A DNA stretch of 64,000 nucleotides from Sorghum bicolor (lineage: Eukaryota; Streptophyta; Magnoliopsida; Poales; Poaceae): contig NC_012873.2 in assembly GCF_000003195.3 (NCBI RefSeq), positions 22,346,347 through 22,410,346 of the forward strand, in the 5' to 3' direction. This document shows positions 32,124-44,476 of the stretch, piece by piece. Each line of letters begins with the position of its first letter. Position 1 is the first letter of the stretch. Under the pieces are notes generated by a model, which saw only the letters and a program-made list of their open reading frames with translations, had not been told where the DNA came from and searched no databases. The translations under genes and the position numbers were made by a program.

Positions 32124-35100
32124 ATGCCGATGCGTACTCGCGGATCTGATGGAGCTGGGACATCCCAGGGAGGGGATGATATCCCCAACCCTCCACCTGC
32201 TCCACCTTCTTTGGCTGACGCCATTGCTGTTTTGTTAAGTGCCACTACTGACAATGCTCGCTTGCTGCGCGAGCTAGCACAGCGTCAACCACACCCTGCT
32301 CCAAACTTCAGGGCACCGCGCAACAGGGACGGAGAGGCTCGGTATGTGGACTTTACCGAGACCAGGCCCCCGGTGTTCACTAAGGCCGATGAGCCTTTAG
32401 AAGCGGATGACTGGCTCCGAACCATGGAGCATAAGTTCAGTTTGATTCAATGTTCAGAAACTCAGAAACCCTTATTTGCAGCTCAGCAGCTTCGGGGAGC
32501 TGCAGGTGCCTGGTGGGAGAACTTCTTAGCTATTCAAGCTCCCGGACACCAAGTCACTTGGACCGAATTTAGGGACGCGTTCCGCGCCCACTACATCCCC
32601 GAAGGGCTCATGGCCATGAAGGCCGAAGAGTTTCTCTCCTTGCAGCAAGGCGATAAAAGTGTTATGGAATACGTGGCAAGGTTTAATCATCTCTCTCAAT
32701 ATGCCACGGATCATGTGAACACTGACAGAAAGAGGAAAGCCTGTTTCATGCGTGGTCTAAATACTAAACTTCAGACCATGATGACCACTTGCCAAAATGC
32801 TACTTTCTATGAGGCGGTAAATATTGCTATCGCCTCAGAGGAAAAGAATAGGAAACATAAGGAAGCCAAGAAGAAGGCTGCTTCCTCTTCTTTCTCTGGT
32901 CGCGGTCAAAAGCGCCAGAGGATCATTTATCATCCACAGGGCCACGGACGTTTCCAAACGCCGTCACCTTATCGTGGTCCTTTCTCCCCTCCACAGTACA
33001 GACCCGGGCAGCAGGTATATTCTCGACCTACTGCCATCGCTTTTGCACCACGCCAGCCGAACGCCCCGGGTGTTCGCCCTACTGCTCCGCCCAGCCACAA
33101 TTACCCTTGCTTCAATTGTGGTAAACCTGGGCATTTCTCTAAAGAGTGCCCTTTTCCCCGCCAAACCAACCCTACCTTTCCAAGGCCACCTATGGGCCAA
33201 CCCCAGCCGGGTCAGTTCAGAACTGGGGTTCAAAAAGGGCAACAGGTACAGAAAGGTAGACCGGTAAAGAAGACAGGGCAAGTCTTCCATACTGAAGTGG
33301 AGACAATTCCAGAGGGTGAACCAGTGATGATGGGTACGTTTCCTGTTGCGAAGCATCCTGCTTTAATGCTCTTTGATTCTGGTGCATCTCATACATTCAT
33401 CAATCGCACCTTTGTGTTAAAGCATGGCATACCCATTGGGGAAACACAAGATCATTTTTATATACAGTCGCCAGGAGGACGGCTGATGTCTAAAGAAATG
33501 GTTCACCAAGTACCCATCGAATTTGGTGGGCACAATTTTCCTACTAGCATGATTGTTCTTAAGGACCAAGAAATTGATGTCATCTTAGGCATGAACTGGA
33601 TGGCGCAACGAGGGGTTGTGCTAGACACTTTGCACCGAACCATTAAAATCCCATTGCCCAATGAGAATTCTTATTTGCTAATCCAATTAGTTACTCCCAA
33701 ACGGACAATTGGGCAAGTTCATGCCGCAAATGTGTCTGAAGTCAAAGATATTCCGGTAGTTCGAGATTTTCTGGATGTATTTCCTGAAGACTTACCAGGT
33801 CTGCCTCCGGACCGGGATGTACAATTCAGTATAGAATTGAAACCAGGAACGGCCCCAATATCTCGAAGGGCCTACAGAATGGCACCGAAAGAGCTGGCCG
33901 AATTAAAAACCCAATTACAAGAGTTGTTGCAGAAGGGTTTTATTCAGCCCAGTTCTTCTCCATGGGGTTGCCCAGCCTTGTTTGTGAAAAAGAAAGATCA
34001 GACATTAAGGCTGTGTGTCGACTATCGTCCTCTAAATGAGGTAACGATTAAGAACAAGTACCCATTGCCCCGCATTGACTTATTGTTTGACCAGCTAGCT
34101 GGGGCCAAAGTGTTCTCAAAAATTGATTTGAGATCAGGGTACCACCAAATTAAAATTAGGCCGGAAGATGTGCCCAAGACCGCTTTCACAACCCGTTACG
34201 GGCTGTATGAATACTTGGTGATGTCTTTTGGGTTGACTAACGCACCGGCCCATTTCATGTACCTGATGAACTCTGTCTTCATGCCAGAACTAGATAAATT
34301 TGTTGTTGTCTTTATTGACGACATTTTGATTTACTCCAAGACTAAGAGAGAACATGCTGAACACTAAAGAGTCGTGCTGACCCGTCTCAGGGAGCATCAA
34401 CTATATGCCAAGTTCAGCAAATGTGAGTTCTGGTTGGACAAAGTTCATTTCCTGGGTCATGTATTATCAGCGGAAGGAGTCGCTGTAGACCCAGGCAAGG
34501 TAGAAGATGTGTTGAATTGGAAACCCCCGACTACGGTACATGAGGTCCGTAGTTTTCTGGGCATGGCGGGATATTACCGTCGTTTCATCCCGGACTTTTC
34601 CAGAGTCGCCAAACCAATCACAACCTTGCTCAAAAGTCAAACAAAATTTGTTTGGTCACCCCAATGTGAGCAAGCCTTTCAGACTCTGAAAAGGTTGTTG
34701 ACAACTGCACCTGTCTTAGCCCAGCCAGATATTGAAAAACCCTTTGATGTATATTGTGACGCATCAGGGATCGGGTTAGGCTGTGTGCTGATGCAGGAGG
34801 GTCGTGTAATTGCATATGCTTCCAGACAACTCAAACCCCATGAAGAGAATTACCCGACCCATGACCTTGAACTAGCCGCCGTGGTACATGCATTAAAGAT
34901 CTGGCGTCGTTATTTGTTGGGGAACACATGTCATTTATATACAGATCACAAAAGCTTGAAGTATATCTTTACTCAAGCTGAGCTTAATATGCGCCAGCGA
35001 AGGTGGCTAGAACTAATTAAAGATTACGACCTTGAGGTGCATTATCACCCTGGCAAGGCAAATATAGTAGCGGATGCCCTCAGTCGTAAGGCTCACTGTA

Positions 35101-36656
35101 ATTGCTTAACAGTGACGCCTAGGGATATAACTTTGTGCCAAGAGCTAGAGAAATTGGGAATAGAAATGATTTCCCAAGGAAGCCTTTCCAATTTAAAGAT
35201 TGATTTCAATCTCGAGGCTCAAATCATAAAGGCACAAAAAGAAAACAAAGGCATGAGACATCTTAAAGAGAAGATTTCTAATAGAGCACCCACAGACTTT
35301 AAGGTGGATGATGCGGGAGTAATCTGGTTCAAGAACCGGTTAGTGGTTCCAAAGGTACCTGAGCTACGTCAGCAAATCCTGGATGAAGCTCATACCACGA
35401 GGTATTCCATTCATCCGGGAAGCAATAAGATGTATCAGGACCTGAAGCAAAGGTTTTGGTGGACAAAAATGAAGATAGAAATAGCTCGCTATGTGGCCCA
35501 ATGTGACACCTGTCGAAAGGTCAAAGCCATTCATCTCAAATCCGCTGGGGAGTTGCAACCTTTGCCTATCCCCGCATGGAAATGGGACGACATAAGTATG
35601 GATTTCATAGTAGGATTGCCCAAGACGGCCAAGGGCTTTGATTCCATTTGGGTCATAGTAGATCGTCTCACCAAAACAGCACATTTTCTGCCAGTAAAGC
35701 TATTGTATCCTGCCTCCACCTATGCTAAGATTTATTTCGACCGTATCCTAAGTCTGCATGGGGTGCCAAAGACAATAGTGTCAGATAGAGGCACACAATA
35801 TGTCTCCCAATTCTGGAAATGTTTACATGAGTCCCTGGGCACTAAGCTTTTATACAGCACAGCCTACCACCCTCAAACCGGTGGGCAAACTGAAAGGGTG
35901 AATCAAACCCTAGAAGATCTATTAAGATCTTGTGCCCTGAATTTTCCAAATAAGTGGGATGACTGCTTGCCTCTAGCAGAATTTTCCTACAATAATAGCT
36001 ATCAAGAGAGTATCAAAATGGCTCCCTTTGAGGCACTGTATGGTCGCCGATGTCGAACTCCGTTACACTGGTCGGAACCTGGAGAAAGATGGTTCTTCGG
36101 AGTTGACTTAGTGAAAGAGACTGAGAACAAAGTGAAACAAATCCAAAATAACTTGAAAGTTGCTCAGTCCCGACAGAAAAGTTACGCTGATAAAAGACAT
36201 CGACCATTAAAGTTCGCCAAAGGTGATCATGTGTATTTGAAAGTATCCCCAATGAAAGGAGTAAATCGTTTTGGTGTTAAAGGCAAGTTAGCGCCTCGTT
36301 ACATTGGTCCATTTCCAATTATCGACCGATGTGGGCAGGTCGCTTACCGCCTTAAACTGCCCGAACGATTATCCGGGGTACATAATGTGTTCCATGTGTC
36401 TCAACTGAAAAAGTGTCTTCGGGTACCAGATCGAGTTCAAGATATTGAAGATGTAAAGCTTGAACCAGATCTAACTTATTCGGAATACCCTGTCCGAGTA
36501 CTGGATCAAAAAGCTAGAGTTACTCGAAGGACAACCACCAAATGGTATAAGGTACAATGGAGCCAGCACTCTGAAGAAGAAGCCACCTGGGAATCTGAAG
36601 ATTACTTGCTAGAGAATTTTCCTGAATTCCATGCTTCCCTTCAGGACAGCATATGA
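32124..36656 (+). pseudogene. Element D Gag-Pol with chromodomain (one nonsense codon)
   Basis: Single frame from ATG 32124, preceded by TTGTAACAG|. Gag capsid is at residues ~70-250; zinc knuckle [14 protein letters not shown] near residue 329; protease [10 protein letters not shown] near 416; RT ~590-740 with FIDDIL near 730. TAA at 34365-34367 then breaks the frame. From 34368 on, same frame: end of RT, RNase H ([24 protein letters not shown]), H2C2 zinc finger (HPGSNKMYQ ... CDTCRK), integrase triad ([22 protein letters not shown]) and a C-terminal chromodomain ([18 protein letters not shown]). The chromodomain and Met PBS place it in Tekay/Del. Confidence 0.95.
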
Positions 36657-36863
36657 TAACCAGAGAGTGTACTCTAGTGAAGGAAAAGAGTCACCAAAGC
36701 CATGTACTTAATGTACATATATGCTTATAATGAAGTATTTTTTTCCCCAACTCCTTGCCTTATGGAAAAGTTGAAGATGAAAGAGTTTTGACAAATTTCC
36801 TTTTCCATTACTTACCCTAAGGTTTTAAATCTCGGGGACGAGATTTCTTTAAGGGGGAAGGGC
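36657..36863 (+). mobile_element. Element D 3' UTR and PPT
   Basis: Short non-coding tail ending in the PPT ctttaagggggaagggc (36847-36863), directly before the LTR. Confidence 0.85.
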
Positions 36864-39800
36864 TGTAACATCCCTGATGTTACGGTTACTAAAAACGGAT
36901 CATGTCATCATAAGCATTGCAAAGCATATTTGTTAAAGCACATTAGTATGCATCAACTTAAAATAAGTTTACCTTGATTGCTTGAGCTTAGGGAAGTAGA
37001 GTGTGCTTCTGTAGTGTGTTGTTGCTTGTGTGGTTGCTAAAACCCTAGGGTGGAAGTTTTCCGAAAAGCTAAGGGGGGAAAACCCTGATTTCTGGATCCT
37101 AGATTTGTCCCCTTTTGCATAAGTCAAAAACTAAGCAAAATTTGAGGTTGAGTTCAAAAGCAAAGTTGTAGCTCTTGGCAAGATGTACAACTTTGGTGTT
37201 TTGAGTTTTTGAAGTTTCAATACAAAATTCAAAGTAATTTTGAAAATACAGATTTCCAGAAAGTGTCCCCTTTTCTAACTTAAACCCCCAATTCAAAATC
37301 CATTTGGAATTTTGAAAAGTGGTCAACATGAAAGTTGTAGAGCACAAAAAGTTGAGCAACTTTCATGTTGGGAGTTTTTCAAGCTGTTATGCAAAATCAA
37401 AAGTAATTTTTGGAAATCCTGATTTGCCCCAATTCAAAATTTTGAATTTCTTTTGAATTGAGTGTGATTTTCAAACTGTCTGGCAAAATTAACTTATTTC
37501 CAGTGAGAATCAGCTTGGGACACCTAAATATGATTTGTAGACTACAAAATTTGGAACAACTTTTGTTTTGACAAAAATTTGACTCCAGTTCAAATTTCGG
37601 TTGAATTTCGCAAAGTTCTGAAAAGAGGGGATAGGGGTCTGCTACAGTGATCCGATAGGGATCACCGGCTCCCTGCCCAGCGCAGCTGCCGCGCGAGCAG
37701 CGCCGCGCGCATGCGTGAGTGCACGCAGCTGCTTGCTGCCAGGGTCGCCAGGCGACGTGGATGCCTTAGGCTTGCCTTCCCCTCCACTTGAGCACCGACG
37801 TGGACGACACCGTCCGTTTTCACTGTCCACGGCCGGAGAAACTCGACCTCCCTCTCTCTGAAATCCACCGCACTCCGTTCCTTTCGAGCCAAATTGAGCA
37901 CGCTGCCGTTTTCGCCACCTCCTTGCGGACCCAGAGCACCCCCGAGCTCACGCCCTAACCCCCTCAAACGACAGAACTTCTCCTTCTTCTCCAAGTCCGG
38001 CCGGCGTCGCCGCCGTGGAACCCTTCACGTGAGCACGCTGCTCCAGTCGGTACCACGCCTTGAAGGCGGTCGTTCCGAATTCTTCTTGTTTCCCCGATAC
38101 TCATGCGCTCGCTATTTCTCACTGGACGCCAACAGAATCACCGGAGCAACCTCGCCGGAGCCGGAGCATCCGCCCGACCGCACGGCCACCGTCGCCAAGC
38201 TTCTCTACCGCTTCTCCCGCCGTGGTGATGTGAGCATCATGATCCCCACTTCTTCCCGGACCTCCCGGACCTACTGGTTCACGCTCTACCGAACCTTCGT
38301 GCCCGGTCCTCGGCGACCGACGCGGCCGTCCGCCATTTGCGTGGTTGAGGTGGAAAGAGAGCGAGAGAGCGTCCGTGAGTGGTAGCTTTGGAGTCGCAGG
38401 GTTGGCACGGTGCTGGTGCGCGCGCGCGTGGGGGCCGCGGAACCCGCTAACGGTCGCCGGAGCGGCGGCAGCACCGCCGTGAGCGAGGGAGGCGAAGCTG
38501 ACAGGCGGGACCCGCCTGTCAGCGTCCCGCAACGTGAGGAGAGGGGGCAGCACGCGCCGTCCGCGCAGGGGAGCGCCCCCGGGCCGATTTGGGCCGTGTC
38601 CAAGCAGGCCGTCTGCGCAGCGCGGTTGTGGGCCGACCTGCGGGCCAAGATCCAGGCCGCCCACTGCGCAGAGATCCTTTTCTTTTTCTTTTTATGCAAT
38701 TTTTGTTTGTTGTTTGAAATTATATGATAAATGGTGTGCTAATCCAAAAATGATGAAAGTTTTTGTATAGGTTCCATAAAGTGGGTAGAACACAAGAAAA
38801 ATAGTGGATTCTATTTTTCTGGTAGTTTACATGTCTATAAAAATTGGCTCTTTAATTAGTGAATAAAACTTCTAGGAATTTTAGTAATTTATTAGGAGGT
38901 CCAAAAATCACCAAAAATTGTGGAGAGCCTCTGAGTGGTATTCCCTGGCTCCACACAAATTTTGGTGGCATTTGGATAATGTTTGATTAAAATATTAATA
39001 AACCCTTATTTAGCACTTAAATAATAATTCCAAAATAATTAAATGGTGATTATTTAGATCCTCATAATTAGGGTTGAGTGATTTTGGATTGTGTGATAAC
39101 CTAAGGTCATTAACCCTAATGACCTTTGGCATTTGATTATTGTTTAGCCATAATGCTTAATTACTGTCATTAGTAATTAATTAAGAGTTAATTAAGGTAA
39201 TTAGGATTAATAATTAACTAATTTAAGATAAGTGTGAATTAAATAAAGTTTTAGTTTACAGATGCAATCTCTTGGGTAAAATCATTAAGTTATTAAACAA
39301 CTTTATTTAGCGATAATTCTGTATTGCATCAAGAAGGCGAGTTGTACTCGATTTGGTCCTTCTTGCATATTTGTCATACGCATATCATAAGCATTCATCA
39401 TTTTGCGTATAGTGTCCGTGACCGAAGGAGCGCCCGTTGAACCGAACCCCGAGGTCGGTGCTCCGTTCGAGTAAGTCGAATCCGAGACTTGGGAAGTCTC
39501 CGAGGGTCCCTCTCTGCCCTGCAACCAAGGCAAGCCCCGGATGCATTAACCCCTCCTTGGATGTTTTAAATCTTTTGTCACTTATGAATTGAAAATGCTG
39601 CATTAGATAGTTGAGAATTGGGTTCACCTACTTGCTGCATTTACTACCTTGATATCTATATCCTGTCCTTGACACCTGTTTTATTTTAAAACTGCGTAGC
39701 GATGCTTAGCCCTGCTACTAGATAGGTTTTTAAACAAGAAGTTTGAAGGGTTGTTGTGGGATACACTTACGATCAATGATGTTTCAATTTGAGACCGGTC

Positions 39801-41141
39801 GGTGGACTTGCTCTAAGAATGGAGTCTTAAAGTAGTGTCTCCGACTGTGTTGATTAAGGACCGTTCCGTTGATGGCCTGCTGGGTTGAGAATTTATAGTA
39901 CTAGCCACTTGCCTTCGGTAAGCCTGGACTTGTGATCCCTCGACGCGAACAGCTACTCGCGCACTGGGAGTGGAAAGATGGCGAGAGTAGTGTGTACCCA
40001 CCTTACGGATCTGAGATGACCGGAAAACATCTAGATCGGCTGTAGGATGGTGGAGTACTGTGCTCTCGGGTGCCGCGAACCTGGTCAAATTTGGGGAGAG
40101 CTTGCTTTGGGTTGACATATGCAAGATTTGGTTCTACATATGTCGGGTGGTTAGGAACTCCAGCTGGATTGCTAAGCGATTCGAATCGTCGTTGCTCCCC
40201 GATTGGGAGACTCAATTCCTTCGACCCTCATCGTAGTTAAATATGCAACTAAGTGATAAAATGAGAAAAGGGGAAAATGTCTCATGAGGTTCGGATCCCA
40301 ATTCCCGGACTCATAGCGACATGAAGCTATGGCCATCGATACATAATACTTTATGATAGGACTAGGAACTCACGGATTCGTCTGTGGAGTACAACTAGTT
40401 AAACTATCCTCGAACTCCTCGGCCTCTGCGAGGGAGGAATTCGGGGGTAAAACTTGAAAATAAGGATGCACTACTAGTAAGCTTTTTACGCAAAACACTT
40501 TGGCTCCTTGCTCAGCCACCCCTTGTCTACCCTAAGCCTGCATCCCTAAGTTCTCCTCTTTTCCCATCGGGTAAGTCTTGTTGAGTACTCCCGTACTCAG
40601 GGTTTCAATACCCCTGTTGCAGGTGAAGCTCAGGAGCCGACTTGCTTCGGACCCTGTTGTGTGACCGTCGTCGAGGTTGACGACGAAGAAGAGTGAGCGT
40701 GACCCATGGGCAGGGTATGTAAATTTGTACTCTCTGTACTAAAGTTTAATTTGCTCCGCTGGACCAGGCTTGTAATAACACTCTACTATTTGGAAGAACT
40801 CCTTTTATAAATTAAGTTATGTAATACTTCCGCTGTTTTACTCTGAAATATTATTTTAGTCTGGTGTCGTTTGAGTTACAGCTTTATCTTCGCAACGAAT
40901 GATCCTGGTGTTAAGGTGGCCACTTGCTATTCTATAAGGGCGAGAAGAAACAGTTCTCGTTGTTTGACCATTACCAATGGTCAGGACGAGACAGCTTGGT
41001 ACGCCACAGGTAGCAGTGGAATGAGCGCCCAGCAATGCTCATCGGACTTCTAAAGTGGGAGAACTCCCGGCATCACCGTCAGAAGTCCTTAGGACAAAGG
41101 CAGGTGCCGGTGGGCCCAAACACTTAGGAGGTTCTGCCACA
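36864..41141 (+). repeat. Element D 3' LTR
   Basis: 4278 bp, ~99.4% like 26553-30831. One base change breaks the terminal palindrome (CCCTGATG against CCCGGATG). It is followed by TSD ATGAG 41142-41146. Confidence 0.96.
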
Positions 41142-42226
41142 ATGAGGCAGCAAGCTCAGACTCTATTGAAGAACCAGTCATCGGCTTGGCAGAATGGGTG
41201 AAAATCAAGAAGCCGATGTCCTGCCCTTTTGGGCATAAAGAACCAGAAAAGTTTAGATTTGATATCACCAAAGCCGATAGGATATTTGACTTTCTACTTC
41301 AGGAAGGCCAAATCAAATTGTCACCCAATCATGTGATTCCATCGGCTGAAGAATTAAAGAAGATGAAATACTGCAAATGGCACAATGCAACATCTCATAG
41401 CACAAATGAATGCAAGCTTTTTAGGCAACAGCTACAATCGGCTATAGAATCTGGGAGAATTAAGTTTGATAATTCTAAAGCTCAGAAGCTGATGAAGATC
41501 GATCAACATCCTTTCCTAACAAATATGTTGGATGCTAAGGGGAAGACCAAGGTCTTGACATCAGAAGCAGCTGAAAGAAGCGCATCGGTGGATCCTCAAC
41601 ATCAGATTAGTGCCGATGACGCTAAATGCAAAGGTTTGATTCAGGAAGGCCTCCCTGATCTGGTATTGTGATAACTCATAGAAGGCATCGGGACACTTGC
41701 AAGCAACGTGAAGATCGGTATCGGCGCCAACAGGAGGATCGTCGTCGGGAAGAACAAAGACGTCGATAGGAGTGGAATCGGCATAAGGATCATTGGAACT
41801 ACCCATTTTCTATCCACTCTTGGGAGCAAAACATTAAATTGCCCACTGTTAGAGACTGCCCTGAGTGCAATGGTTATGATCGGTATGATAGACCTAATCG
41901 GTAGTATCAAAACGATGATCGGCGATTTAATGGGCTGATTAGGGGGGAGAGCTTCGGTTCATGATCGGCTGGGGGGCAGGCTCAGTGTGCATGATAGACT
42001 TGGTGACCGTGTCGGATACTTTCCTAGGAACCAGGAGGAACTTGAGGGGATGGCAGATGCACGAGTTCCCGATGAATTCATATTTTGCAGAGATGCTAAT
42101 ACTTACCGAGTGGAGTCAAGGGAAGTTCGTCGCCAATCGGTAAGGCAACCGCAACTTCCTCCATGGTGTCCAGAGGGGCTGACTAGGACACAAAAAAGAA
42201 GGCTATAGCGCGAAAGACGAGAAGAC
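41142..42226 (+). pseudogene. Element C gag C-terminal part
   Basis: Continues gag after D: open to 41671, with AEWVKIKKPMSCPFG and a Tat-type zinc-finger-like segment (YCKWHNATSHSTNECKLF) at ~41368. A charged RDR-rich linker follows, broken by stops and frameshifts. It retains CPECNGYDRYDR (~41855) and PPWCPEGLTRTQKRRL (~42160), hallmarks of the gag-protease linker in Tat elements. Confidence 0.82.
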
Positions 42227-42791
42227 TTGCGCAAAGGAGAGAATTTTGGCAAATCTAGAGATCAGCAGCAGCCGGATCCTAAAGGGAAAGGGCCATCGGC
42301 AGATGTTAACATGGTATTTATGTTGCCAATGGAGTTCCTTGCGCCGTCCAGTGATTATGAGGAGGTGGATCTTTCCGACCAGATAGCTCAGTTGGCTCTA
42401 GATCCGATGACGGCTATCTTTGAAAAGCCTGTCGATAATGAAAGACAGCATCTTAAGGCCCTGTTTGTCAAAGGTATGGTTGATGGGCAGCCGATGACCA
42501 AGATACTTGTTGATGTTGGGGCTGCTATCAATATTATGCCATATGCAGTCTATCAGAAGCTTGGGAAAGGAGATCAAGATTTGACCAAGACCGATATGAT
42601 GCTAAAGGACTTTGAAGGGAATGTGTCTCCGGTTAAGGGGGCAATATGCGTCGAGTAGACCATGGGCAGCAAAACCTTGCTGACAACTTTCTTCGTTATC
42701 AGTGGAAAGGGTGCTTATAATCTGCTACTAGGGAGAGATTGGATCCATGTCAATTGTTGCCTCCCGTCCACAATGCACCAATGCTTGGTTT
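42227..42791 (+). pseudogene. Element C aspartic protease (inactivated)
   Basis: Protease-like domain with the active-site region ILVDVGAAINIMP at ~42507. The residue after catalytic Asp is Val, where this family has Gly or Ser, so the site is probably dead. TAG 42656 follows; beyond it the same frame shows NLLLGRDWIHVNCCLPSTMHQC. Stops and the active-site change agree with the element's age. Confidence 0.85.
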
Positions 42792-44476
42792 AGTGGTTAG
42801 GTGACAATATTGAGATTATCCCAAGAGATTCTTCATATGTTATAGCATCGGCAGAGGCAGATACTTATGAAAGGACTAGATGCATTTCATGTGAGATTTG
42901 GGAAAAAGGTTGCCGATTATGAGATTGCACCGATCCAAGCAGTCGGTTCTGATGAGGAATTTTAATGGATAGGTTCGCCGATGATGGGAAATTAGGCCAG
43001 GGGTTTACATCGGCCGATGATTTAGTAGAAGTAGATATAGGTAATGGTGATAGGCCAAGATCTACTTTTATTAGTGCTAAGTTGGATTCTAAGTGTAAGC
43101 AGCAATTGACCGATTTGTTAAAATAATATAAAGATTGTTTTGCTTGGGATTATACCGAGATGCCTGGTTTAGACCAATCTATTGTTGAACATCGGTTACA
43201 TATCAATTCTGGATTTTGGCCACATCAGCAGCCAGCCCGCCGATGTAATCCTAATATGCTTCCTGATATTAATGCCGAAATAACTAAACTTATTGAAGCT
43301 AAATTTATTCAGTAGTGTCGGTATGCCGAGTGGATTTACAATGTTGTTCAAATTTACAAGAAGAATAGGAAGCTTCGAGTTTGCATTGATTTCAGGAATC
43401 TTAACAAGGCCACGCCGGTGGATGGTTATCCAAGTCCAGTGACTGATTTGCTAGTTGATGCTGCGGCTGGACATCGGATCATCAGTTTTATGGACGGCAA
43501 TGTAGGATATAATCAGATATTCATGGCTGAAGAAGATATTCCAAAGACCGCATTTAGGTGTCCTGGTCATGTTGGGTTGTTGGAATGGATAGTCATGACC
43601 TTTGGCCTAAAAAATGCTGGTGCTACTTATCAGAGGGCTATGAATTTTATCTTCCATGAGTTCGTCAGCAAGGTGGTAGAGATTTATATTGATGATGTGG
43701 TGGATAAGTCTGGGGATTTCACAAAGCATCTTGCCGATCTACGAAAAGTGTTGGAGTGCACAAGGAAGCATGGTTTAAATATGAATCCTAACAAGTGTGC
43801 ATTTGGTGTATCGGTAGGGCAATTTCTTGGTTTCATGGTGCATCAGAGAGGAATTGAAATTAGCAGGAGATCTATCGATGCCATCAACAAAATAGTTGCT
43901 CCTACCAACAAAACTGAGCTCCAATCTTTGATCGGCAAGATAAATTTTATCAGGCGATTTATATCCAATTTGTCTGATAAAATTCGTGCTTTCAGTCCTT
44001 TACTTAAATTGAAAGCCGATCAAGAGTTTGTGTGGGGAAAAGAGCAACAATTAGCCTTGGATGAAATCAAGAATTATCTAATGAATCCTCCAGTACTGAT
44101 TCCACCTCAGCAAGGAAGGCCTTTCAGACTATACTTGTCTACCGATGGAATAGTCATCGGTTCGGCTCTGACTTAAGAATTTGAAGGGAAGGAGCGTGTG
44201 ATTTATTATTTAAGTAGAAGGCTGATTGATGCTGAGACCAGGTATTCGGCAAATGAAAAATTATGTTTATGCTTATATTTTTCATGCATTAAGTTGAGAC
44301 ACTATTTGCTATCGGCCGAATGCACTATTATATGCAAAGATGATGTAGTCCGATACATGCTATCTATGCCGATTATGAGTGTAGGATCGGTAAATGGATT
44401 TTGGCGTTGTCGGAATTTGATCTACGTTACGAATCGGCTAAGGCAGTTAAGGGGTAGATTATGGCTGATTTTGTAA
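42792..44476 (+). pseudogene. Element C reverse transcriptase and RNase H (broken)
   Basis: A decayed linker to ~43094, then [63 protein letters not shown] and the catalytic YIDDVV (~43688). RNase H follows from ~44120 (LYLSTDG) through IYYLSRRLIDAETRYS, degenerate after ~44360. Interrupting stops include ones near 43123, 43312 and 44174. Confidence 0.9.

Larger units (their letters stand above)
26553..41141 (+). mobile_element. Element D: Ty3/Gypsy chromovirus, Tekay/Del type
   Basis: 14.6 kb, TSD ATGAG (26548-26552, 41142-41146). LTRs of 4279 and 4278 bp differ at roughly 27 sites by eye (~0.6%), making this the youngest insertion. Order on +: LTR, initiator-Met PBS, extra H3-tail-like ORF, gag-PR-RT-RH-INT-chromodomain, PPT, LTR. 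Only one nonsense codon (34365) breaks the polyprotein, so the element is nearly competent. Confidence 0.96.
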
